Notes under the pieces: model-generated | Databases searched by the model: none | The model's input: only the letters and a program-made list of their open reading frames with translations | Told to the model about the DNA's origin: nothing | Assembly: GCA_020445045.1 (NCBI GenBank) | Contig: JAGRHI010000016.1 | Location: forward strand, 278 to 12,785 | Reading direction: 5' to 3' | Length of the DNA: 12,508 nucleotides | From: Candidatus Competibacteraceae bacterium | GTDB lineage: Bacteria > Pseudomonadota > Gammaproteobacteria > Competibacterales > Competibacteraceae | Shown here: positions 5,781-12,508 of the stretch, piece after piece | Layout of the letters: each line of letters begins with the position of its first letter | Position numbering within the stretch: position 1 is the stretch's first letter | Program-made: the position numbers and the translations under genes

Positions 5781-7614
5781 ATGACGACTTATCTTGCGCC
5801 AACCCGCGACATGCGGTTTGTGATCGAGGAACTGGCCGGTCTGGACCAGCTGACCGGCCTGCCGGGCTACGAGGAGGCGACGCCGGATTTGGTCGAAGCG
5901 ATTCTGGACGAAGCGGCCAAGCTGGCTGGTGAGGTACTGGCTCCGCTCAACAAAACCGGCGACACGCAAGGCGTCCATCTAAAAGCCGGCGACGTGCTCA
6001 CCGCCGACGGTTTCAAGGCCGCTTATCAGCAATTTGTGGAAGGCGGCTGGAACGGCATTAGCGGTGCCCCCGACCATGGCGGTCAGGGTCTGCCGGAGCT
6101 GGTGCTGGCGGCCACCGTGGAGATGTGGAACGCGGCGAACATGTCCTTTGCCCTGTGCCCCCTGCTGAACGCCGGCGCGACCGAAGCGCTCAAACAGCAC
6201 GGCTCGGATGCGCTGAAGGCACAGTATCTGCCGAACATGATCAGCGGCACGTGGACCGGCACCATGAATCTGACCGAGCCGCAGGCCGGTTCCGACCTCT
6301 CGGCGGTGCGCGCCAAGGCGGTGCCCGAGGCCGATCACTACCGGCTTTATGGCCAGAAAATATTCATTACCTGGGGTGACCACGACCTGGCCGATAACGT
6401 GATCCATCTGGTATTGGCACGCACCCCGGATGCCCCCGAGGGTGTCAAGGGCATTTCGCTGTTCCTGGTCCCCAAGTTCCTGGTCAACGCCGATGGCTCG
6501 CTCGGCCCACGCAACGATGTTCACTGTGTGTCCGTCGAACACAAGCTGGGCATCCACGCCAGCCCCACCTGCGTGATGAGCTTCGGTGACCAGGATGGTG
6601 CCATCGGTTACCTGGTGGGCCGGGAGAACAAGGGACTCGCCCATATGTTCACCATGATGAACGAGGCCCGCCAGAAGGTCGGCATCCAAGGTCTGGGGAT
6701 TGCCGATCGCGCTTACCAGCAGGCGCGCGACTATGCCAAGGACCGGATTCAGGGCCGTCCCTTGGACCAGAAATCCGGTGATCGCGTCGCCATCATTCAG
6801 CACCCGGACGTGCGGCGCATGCTGATGACCATGAAGTCCCAGGTCGAAGCCATGCGCGCTTTCGCCTATGTGATGGCCGCCGATATGGATCTCGCCCACA
6901 AACATCCAGACGCCACCGAGCGCCAGCACCGCCAGGCACGGGTGGATTTATTGATCCCGGTGCTCAAGGGTTGGTGTACCGAACTGGGCGTGGAGATTGC
7001 CTCCACGGGAGTTCAAGTCCACGGCGGCATGGGTTATGTCGAGGAGACGGGCGCCTGCCAATACCTGCGCGACGCGCGCGTCGCGCCGATCTACGAGGGC
7101 ACCACGGGCATCCAGGCCGCTGATCTGGTCGGTCGGAAACTTGCCATGAGACCAGGGTGTGGCGATGGCGGAACTTGATTCAGGAGATGCGCGCTGTCCA
7201 GACTGAACTTGCCCAAGCCGATAGCCCCGAACTGACAATGATCGGTGAATCCTTGGCGGCGGGTGTCCAGGCTCTGGAGCAGGCGACTCAATGGGTGTTG
7301 CAGACTCTTTGGTCAGAGACCCCAATGCCGCCGCCGTCGCTTCGAAAAATTATCTGATGCTGACCGGCTTTGTCTGCGGCGGCTGGCAGATGGCGCGGGC
7401 CGCGCGGGTGGCCAGGGCGAAACTCGATGCCGGGGAAGATCCCGGATTCCATGGTGCCAAACTGGCCACCGCGCGCTTCTACGCCGAGCAAATCCTGCCT
7501 CAAGCGGACGCCCTGCTCAAGATCGTGCGCAGCGGTGGCTCAAGCGTCCTTGGCGCTGCCGGCGGAGCAATTTTGAACGCTGGCCACGAGGAGGCGCCGC
7601 CGCTCCGCTTCTAG
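5781..7614 (+). CDS. Acyl-CoA dehydrogenase, long form with C-terminal extension (frame broken near the 3' end)
   Basis: This FAD enzyme oxidises acyl-CoA to trans-2-enoyl-CoA and passes electrons to ETF. Frame 5781-7148 holds the canonical domains: MNLTEPQAGSDLSAVRAK (from residue 162) is the family signature, and RVAPIYEGTTGIQAADLV contains the expected catalytic base Glu439. The reading then continues in other frames: DQGVAMAEL (7150-7176), LIQEMRAVQTELAQADSPEL onward (7175-7306), and DPNAAAVASKNYLMLTG to PPLRF (7318-7614). These make up the C-terminal region seen in long (~600-residue) members. Removing about four extra bases, near 7149, 7175, 7307 and 7316, restores a 609-residue protein with no internal stop. 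As given, translation would end at 7178 after 465 residues with a wrong tail. Sequencing error is the likelier cause, recent pseudogenisation the alternative. Confidence 0.88.
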
Positions 7615-7640
7615 CCACTCGTAAGCGATGAGAGAAACCG

Positions 7641-9271
7641 ATGCAACGTGACAGCATGACCTATGACGTCGTCATCGTCGGCGCGGGTCCCTCGGGCTCT
7701 GGCGGCGGCGATCCGGCTGATGCAGCTAGCCCAGGAACACCAGCGCGAACTCAGCGTGTGCGTGCTGGAGAAAGGGCTCCGAAGTGGGCGCGCATATCCT
7801 CTCCGGCGCTGTCATTGAACCGCGGGCGCTCAACGAGTTGATCCCTGATTGGAAGACTAAAGAAGCACCGCTGCACACGCCGGTACAACAAGACCGATTT
7901 CTATTCCTGACCAGCCAATCCTCCTACCGGTTACCCACCCCGCCGCAGATGCACAATCACGGCAACTACGTGGTCAGCCTCGGCAACCTCTGCCGCTGGC
8001 TGGCCCAGCAGGCGGAGGCGCTGGGCGTGGAGATCTATCCCGGCTTTGCGGCGGCCGAAGTACTCTACGACGACCAAGGGACGGTGGTCGGGGTGGCTAC
8101 CGGCGATATGGGCGTGGGACGCGATGGCCAACCCACGACCACCTACCAGCCTGGGATGGAGCTACGTGCCCGTTACACCCTGTTCGCCGAGGGCTGCCGC
8201 GGTTCCCTGACCAAAACGCTGTTCCAACGCTTTGGACTCAGAGCAGGGATCGATCCGCAAGCCTATGGGATCGGCATCAAGGAATTATGGGAAATCGACC
8301 CTGAAAAACACCAGTCTGGCCTGGTGATCCACACTATCGGCTGGCCGCTGGATCGGCATACTTACGGTGGTTCCTTTCTGTACCCTCTGGAAAACCACCA
8401 GGTGGCGGTGGGTTTCGTCGTGGGTTTGGATTACCAGAATCCCTACCTCAGTCCTTTCGAGGAGTTTCAGCGATTCAAAACCCATCCCGCGATCCGTCCG
8501 ACATTCGAGGGCGGACGTCGGATCGCCTACGGCGCCAGGACGCTCAGCGAGGGCGGTCTGCAATCCATACCTAAACTCGCTTTTCCTGGTGGGCTGTTGA
8601 TCGGCGATACCGCCGGCTTTTTGAACGTGTCCAAGATCAAGGGTATCCACACGACGATGAAATCGGGCATGGTGGCGGCGGAAAGCGTGTTCGATGCGCT
8701 CGGCGCGGCGGAGCCAGCGCTTGAAGTCGACGCCTACCCCGACCGGCTCAAGCAATCCTGGCTGTGGGACGAACTTTCCCAGGTGCGCAACATCCGCCCC
8801 AGCTTCCGTTGGGGACTGTTCGGGGGCGTTCTTTACTCCGCCCTCGACACCTATCTCTTGCGCGGTCGCGCGCCTTGGACCTTGCACCACCACGAGGACC
8901 ACAAGGCGCTCAAACCGGCACGCGCCTACACCCCGATCGAATATCCCAAGCCCGATGGCAAGGTCAGCTTCGACAAGCTGTCTTCCGTATTCATTTCCAA
9001 CACCAATCACGAGGAGGATCAGCCCTGCCATCTCACGCTGCGAGACCCTAATGTGCCGGTCACGGTCAATCTGGCCGAGTACGCTGGCCCGGAGCAACGC
9101 TACTGTCCGGCTGGGGTATATGAGTTCGTCGAAGAAGGGGGTCAGTCACGATTACGGATCAACGCCTCGAACTGCGTACACTGCAAAACCTGTGATATCA
9201 AGGACCCGACCCAGAATATTCACTGGGTCGTTCCCGAAGGTGGAGGCGGACCGAATTATCCGAATATGTAG
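7641..9271 (+). CDS. Electron transfer flavoprotein-ubiquinone oxidoreductase (frame broken near the 5' end)
   Basis: ETF-QO takes electrons from reduced ETF and passes them to ubiquinone at the membrane. The N-terminus MQRDSMTYDVVIVGAGPSG carries the FAD-binding GxGxxG. The frame then shifts twice: removing one base near 7698 restores GLAAAIRLMQLAQEHQ, and one near 7777 restores EKGSEVGAHILSGAVIEP. From about 7778 to 9271 the frame is clean. The restored protein has 542 residues, the family's normal size. The 4Fe-4S ligands are at the C-terminus, Cys488, Cys511, Cys514 and Cys517 (NCVHCKTCDIKDP). An internal ATG at 7656 is possible, but the longer start resembles other proteobacterial ETF-QO N-termini. 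It lies 26 bp after the dehydrogenase gene, completing the electron path. As given, no single frame encodes the whole protein. Confidence 0.9.
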
Positions 9272-9304
9272 GAGGGTCGTGTCTTCAACTTGTGACCAAT
9301 GGCG

Positions 9305-10459
9305 TTACAGATAATAGGTCTTCAGCGGTGGAAAGCCATTGAATTCGACGGCGCTGTAGGAAGCCGTGTAAGCACCGGTGGAGAGCCAGAAAATCCGGTC
9401 GCCAATCTCCAGCGACAGCGGCAGTTGATACTTGTAATGCTCGTACATGATATCCAGGCTGTCGCAGGTCGGTCCGGCCAGGATCACGTCCCCGGTTTCG
9501 CCGGTTTTCTCGGTGTAAGCCGGGTATTTGATCGATTCGTCGACGGTCTCCATCAGACCGTTGAAGATGCCGACATCGGTATAGATCCAGCGTTTCAGAT
9601 CGGTTTTCGATTTCTTGGCGATCGAGACCACTTCGCTGACCAGCACCCCCGCTTCGCCCACCAGCCCGCGTCCGGGTTCCAGATAGATGGCCGGGGTGGA
9701 GTCGCCGAAATGCAGGTCGAGATAGCGGTTGATTTCTTCCGCGTACACGGAAAGCGGATTGCTTTTCACCAGGTAATCGGCCGGGAAACCACCCCCCATG
9801 TTCATCGCCTTCAGGTGGATATCGTTTCGCCCGATCTGGTCGTACAAGTCGCGGACTTGGGTGATCGCCGCGTCCCAGGCCGGGATTTCGCGTTGCTGCG
9901 AGCCGACGTGAAACGAAATGCCATATGGCTCCAGACCGAGATCGGCGGCCAATGACACCAGTTCCGTCAACATCCGCGGCTGGCAACCGAACTTGCGCGA
10001 CAGTGGCCAGTCGGAGTCGGAGGTGACCGCATCCATCAGCAGCCGAAAGAATACCCGCGAACCGGGCGCTTCCTTGGCCAGGTGACGGACATCCGCCTCG
10101 CTGTCACTGGCGAAGAGCCGGATGCCCTTGTCGTAGGCTTCCCGGACATGCCGCGCTTTTTTGATGGTATTGCCGAAGCTGATACGATCGGGCGTCACGC
10201 CGAGGTCGAGCATTTGATCGAGTTCGTAAACCGAAGCGATGTCGAAGTAGGAACCCAGATCCCGCAGCAAGGTCAGCACTTCCTTCCCGGGATTTGCCTT
10301 GACCGCGTAATAGATTTTCGCGTTGGGGAAATGCGTGCGGAACGCCTGGAATTTCCGTCGAACTCGATCCAGCGAGACCAGCAGAAAGGGGGTCTCCTTA
10401 GTGGCCGAGAACGCGACGATTTTTTCCCATTCAGCCGGGGAATAAGCATTCGGATGCAT
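9305..10459 (-). CDS. Fold-type III PLP lysine/ornithine decarboxylase
   Basis: A 384-residue member of the eukaryotic-ODC-like (alanine-racemase fold) decarboxylases, which turn ornithine into putrescine and/or lysine into cadaverine in the cytoplasm. Visible landmarks are the PLP lysine in YYAVKANPGK (Lys54), FHVGSQ, MNMGGGFP, the phosphate-binding EPGRGLVG, the active-site Cys332-Asp333 in GPTCDSLD, and GAYTASYSAVEFNGF near the end. The length matches bacterial lysine/ornithine decarboxylases such as the dual-specificity Vibrio type. Diaminopimelate decarboxylase is less likely because of the CDS motif and short length. Substrate preference cannot be settled from sequence. The start at 10459 is chosen because GAGGA lies 8 nt upstream; an in-frame ATG at 10504 would add 15 residues without a good site. 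It converges on the ETF-QO gene with only 33 bp between them and no visible terminator. Confidence 0.93.
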   Translation of the reverse strand: MHPNAYSPAEWEKIVAFSATKETPFLLVSLDRVRRKFQAFRTHFPNAKIYYAVKANPGKEVLTLLRDLGSYFDIASVYELDQMLDLGVTPDRISFGNTIKKARHVREAYDKGIRLFASDSEADVRHLAKEAPGSRVFFRLLMDAVTSDSDWPLSRKFGCQPRMLTELVSLAADLGLEPYGISFHVGSQQREIPAWDAAITQVRDLYDQIGRNDIHLKAMNMGGGFPADYLVKSNPLSVYAEEINRYLDLHFGDSTPAIYLEPGRGLVGEAGVLVSEVVSIAKKSKTDLKRWIYTDVGIFNGLMETVDESIKYPAYTEKTGETGDVILAGPTCDSLDIMYEHYKYQLPLSLEIGDRIFWLSTGAYTASYSAVEFNGFPPLKTYYL

Positions 10460-10467
10460 CGGTTGCT

Positions 10468-10472
10468 TCCTC
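10468..10472 (-). promoter_or_regulatory. Ribosome binding site deciding the decarboxylase start
   Basis: On the minus strand GAGGA lies 8 nt before the ATG at 10459, favouring this start over the in-frame ATG at 10504. Confidence 0.6.
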
Positions 10473-10544
10473 AAAGGGTGGATGGTCCGCGAAATGCGGC
10501 GCAACGATACTGCGATCCGGGCGTGCTTGAAAGCCCTCTCGGCA

Positions 10545-11759
10545 TCATCCGCAAGGCATCAGCGCTCCGTTCGGACCGAAGCCGAGCAACGGCCGATCCA
10601 AGCCCACCGCTTCCGCCACCGCCACCACGAACGTTTCCAACGAAGATCGATGCTGGATGCCTCCCCGATGGTAACGCGCCGCCGCGCCGCCGAGTTGATC
10701 CAGGCAGGTGATGGCCAGGCCCGCGTTCACGGTCAGCGCCGGATAGGCGGCCGCGTCGCTCAGATCCTCATGGATGGCGCGCCCCAGCAGATCCAGATCC
10801 AGCCAGGCGAACCGCAACGTACCCTGATGTTCGTTGGGGACGTTGGTCGTATCGACGACTCCCGGATAAGGCTTTTCGGGTAGCTCGCGCGGCAGCGGGC
10901 CGGCGCCGTGCCGGGTCAGATAGGCACGAGTGACGTAGGTTACGTCCAGCCGCTCCAGACCCAGTTCGGCGGTCAGAGCGAGTACGTTGCGCAGCCCGGT
11001 GTTGGAGCGAGTGACGTGGGGGAAGCAACCACGATCCTGATCGAGCAGCAGACCCTGGGCGCCTTCGAAAACGAGCGGTCGATCCCGAATCGCCGCCCGT
11101 GCCCCGGCCGTGATCGTGGCATCCAGAAAGCGCCTCGCGTCCTCGACGTAGTGTTCCAAGATGGCGTCCGACCGAAACAAAGCGGCGTTGGCTTCGAAGG
11201 TGTGCGCGCAACCCAACCGGGCCAGTCGGGCCGGCGCGTACTTGCGGCGGATGGCGTCGAGACGGTTGGTCAGCGTCGATGGGTCCGCCAAATCGGCGAC
11301 GGTCAGCGCGAAACGGCCATCCAGGTTGCGTTCCAGGGTTTCACCGAAGCCGATGCCACAACTGCCATGTCGGCCGGCTCCCCGCTCCCGCTCGACGATT
11401 TGGTTGATCATCATGTCATAGGGCGTGGTCACCGGGCTGGCGGGATCGATGTAGACCGTTGGCGTGACGTCCTTGGCCGCCAATAGATCCAGTTCCTTCA
11501 GGAACAGGATGGGATTGGCGACGAAAAAGCGTGACAGATAGGTGGCGGCGCCGGCCAGGGCGCCGCTGCCGACATGGCTGAATACGTGGCGCCGGCCATC
11601 CGGGGCGACCACCGTGTGGCCGGCCTGCGCGCCGCCGTTGAAGCGAACCACGATCGCATCGCCACCGGCCTCCGCCACGTGATGGTCGGTCAATCGACCC
11701 TTGCCTTCGTCGCCGAACTGCGCGCCGATCACGACTCGAGCGGTTTTGCTGAGATGCAT
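10545..11759 (-). CDS. Divergent adenylosuccinate synthetase-like protein
   Basis: A 404-residue protein of the PurA fold; canonical PurA is about 430 and joins IMP and aspartate using GTP. Conserved parts are FGDEGKGRLTD (Asp17, Lys20), NGGAQAGHTV (His48), FEGAQGLLLDQDRGCFPHVT (Gln235) and RHGAGPLP. Several usually invariant elements are changed. The aspartate loop, GRRRR in E. coli, is shortened and reads NEHQGTLRFAWLD. The guanine-site TKLD reads TCLD. The TGRGIGP loop reads GSCGIGF, and the terminal GPDR reads GPNG. The base and acid residues therefore remain while the amino-acid pocket is remodelled, so an unusual substrate is likely and a role in normal purine synthesis is doubtful. The start at 11759 follows GGAGGAG; a GTG at 11777 would place that site inside the gene. 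It lies 27 bp downstream of the VWA gene, suggesting co-expression. Confidence 0.82.
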   Translation of the reverse strand: MHLSKTARVVIGAQFGDEGKGRLTDHHVAEAGGDAIVVRFNGGAQAGHTVVAPDGRRHVFSHVGSGALAGAATYLSRFFVANPILFLKELDLLAAKDVTPTVYIDPASPVTTPYDMMINQIVERERGAGRHGSCGIGFGETLERNLDGRFALTVADLADPSTLTNRLDAIRRKYAPARLARLGCAHTFEANAALFRSDAILEHYVEDARRFLDATITAGARAAIRDRPLVFEGAQGLLLDQDRGCFPHVTRSNTGLRNVLALTAELGLERLDVTYVTRAYLTRHGAGPLPRELPEKPYPGVVDTTNVPNEHQGTLRFAWLDLDLLGRAIHEDLSDAAAYPALTVNAGLAITCLDQLGGAAARYHRGGIQHRSSLETFVVAVAEAVGLDRPLLGFGPNGALMPCG

Positions 11760-11768
11760 GGCGATGGT

Positions 11769-11775
11769 CTCCTCC
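11769..11775 (-). promoter_or_regulatory. Ribosome binding site deciding the start of the PurA-like gene
   Basis: On the minus strand GGAGGAG lies 9 nt before the ATG at 11759. The alternative in-frame GTG at 11777 would put this site inside the coding region. Confidence 0.65.
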
Positions 11776-11786
11776 ACATCCGTTCG

Positions 11787-12508
11787 TCAGAACCGCACCA
11801 CGCCGGATGCTGGAGCGGCGGTCGGGGTCAATCCAGCCACGGCGCGCCGCACCACCAGGGCGGTCTGCCGCGACGACCAGCTTTTCGCCACCCGGTCCCG
11901 GTCGCGACCCTCGTTGACTTCGATCGCCGACACGATGACTTCCGCCAGCTTGGTGTGATCGGCCAGGCCGATCACCCGCTGTCCGAGCAGATCGACCCAG
12001 CGGCTCCGTACCCCGTGCGGGTCGTGGCGGGCGTGCGAGCCTTCCTCGACGATGACGTGAAAAACGTGGTACATGCGGCTGACCATGGTCAGCAGTTCGC
12101 GGGAGCTGAAATCGCGTTGCGGCCGGTCGCCGATGAAGCGGGCGATGGCCTTGGCCGGCAGATCGCGCGGCGGTTCTTCGTCGCCGACCGTGAACAGGTA
12201 GCCTTTCCTGCCGCGCTTCTCGAAACAATCGATCGAGGTATGCAGCGCCGCGAAGTACCACGGCAGGGTGTAGGACTCGCAGGAATTGCCGCCACCGCCT
12301 TTTTCCAGCCAGATTTTTTCCAACTGGCGGGCGATGCGGATATCGGCCTCGAACTGGGTCACTTGCAGCGGCGCCCGGTCGTACAACACGTCGCCGATGC
12401 CGGCGCACAGGATATGCGGATCGGACACTGGTTTGCGGGCCAGGATCTCCTCGACCATGGTGCCCAGCCCCTTGCGCGCCAGAGCGTCGGCGATCATGCC
12501 CATCGAGC
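11787..12508 (-). CDS. VWA (von Willebrand factor A) domain protein, 5' truncated
   Basis: The frame runs off the right edge. The first ATG (12503) is preceded in frame by a Ser codon, giving S-M-G-M-I, which fits the end of the DxSGSM metal-binding (MIDAS) motif of VWA domains. The true start is therefore probably outside the window, and 12503 is an internal Met. Visible landmarks are PHILCAGIGDVLYDRAPLQV, the glycine stretch EKGGGGNSCESYTLPWYFAA, RGRKGYLFTVGDEEPP, LLTMVSRMYHVFHVIVEEGS and DHTKLAEVIVSAIEVNEG. No signal peptide or membrane segment is seen in this part. Soluble VWA proteins of this general kind often work with a MoxR-type AAA+ ATPase as a metal-dependent binding partner; a partner would lie outside the window if present. 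The last ~15 residues are Ala/Pro-rich and look disordered. The specific function is unknown. Confidence 0.75.
   Translation of the reverse strand, partial: SMGMIADALARKGLGTMVEEILARKPVSDPHILCAGIGDVLYDRAPLQVTQFEADIRIARQLEKIWLEKGGGGNSCESYTLPWYFAALHTSIDCFEKRGRKGYLFTVGDEEPPRDLPAKAIARFIGDRPQRDFSSRELLTMVSRMYHVFHVIVEEGSHARHDPHGVRSRWVDLLGQRVIGLADHTKLAEVIVSAIEVNEGRDRDRVAKSWSSRQTALVVRRAVAGLTPTAAPASGVVRF

Noticed and set aside
5979..6929. Long open frame on the minus strand (316 codons) opposite the acyl-CoA dehydrogenase gene
   Set aside because: It is a composition shadow of a GC-rich gene. The opposite strand encodes clear dehydrogenase motifs, and the minus-strand product is rich in His and Gln with no recognisable domain.
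7157..7357. Separate small protein of 66 codons between the two dehydrogenase fragments
   Set aside because: Its sequence continues the C-terminal region of the dehydrogenase in a shifted frame, so it is a fragment and not an independent gene.
7149..7778. Programmed frameshifting to explain the broken dehydrogenase and ETF-QO frames
   Set aside because: There are about six separate breaks in two unrelated genes, with no shared slippery sequence or stimulatory structure. Sequence error or decay explains them more simply.
9272..9304. Bidirectional terminator between the convergent ETF-QO and decarboxylase genes
   Set aside because: The 33-bp gap shows no stem-loop with a T-run on either strand.

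Overview
The window looks like a chromosomal segment of a GC-rich proteobacterium, most likely a gammaproteobacterium. This rests on protein resemblance (AlkS/MalT-type LuxR regulator, AlkK-type acyl-CoA ligase, proteobacterial ETF-ubiquinone oxidoreductase, Vibrio-type lysine/ornithine decarboxylase) and is inference; no database search was run.

Plus strand, 1-9271: a fatty-acid activation and oxidation module. It starts with the C-terminal part of a MalT-type LuxR activator. A 293-bp intergenic region follows, carrying two diverged copies of a regulator box plus promoter, each with a perfect CCTATC-N4-GATAGG palindrome. Then come a MaoC-type hydratase gene, a terminator-like hairpin, an AlkK-like acyl-CoA ligase, etfB, etfA, a long acyl-CoA dehydrogenase and ETF-quinone oxidoreductase. 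Together they would activate fatty acids to acyl-CoA, oxidise them, and pass the electrons through ETF to the membrane quinone pool. MaoC could hydrate the enoyl-CoA product, for example towards (R)-3-hydroxyacyl-CoA. A 142-bp non-autonomous mobile element (MITE) with ISL3-like ends and an 8-bp target duplication sits just upstream of etfB.

The dehydrogenase and the oxidoreductase are both broken in the reading frame, but every break lies between about 7149 and 7777. All can be explained by single extra bases (about six), with no in-frame nonsense codon in the restored frame. This points to a local sequence-quality problem more than to gene decay, though decay is not excluded.

Minus strand, 9305-12508 (transcribed right to left): a partial von Willebrand factor A (VWA) protein whose start lies outside the window, then a divergent adenylosuccinate-synthetase-like enzyme 27 bp downstream, then a fold-type III PLP lysine/ornithine decarboxylase 85 bp further on. 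The synthetase-like protein keeps the GDEGKG loop and catalytic His but has lost most of the arginine-rich aspartate-binding loop. Paired with the VWA protein, it is the least explained part of the window and the best candidate for an undescribed system. No tRNA, rRNA, CRISPR array or autonomous transposase gene was seen.
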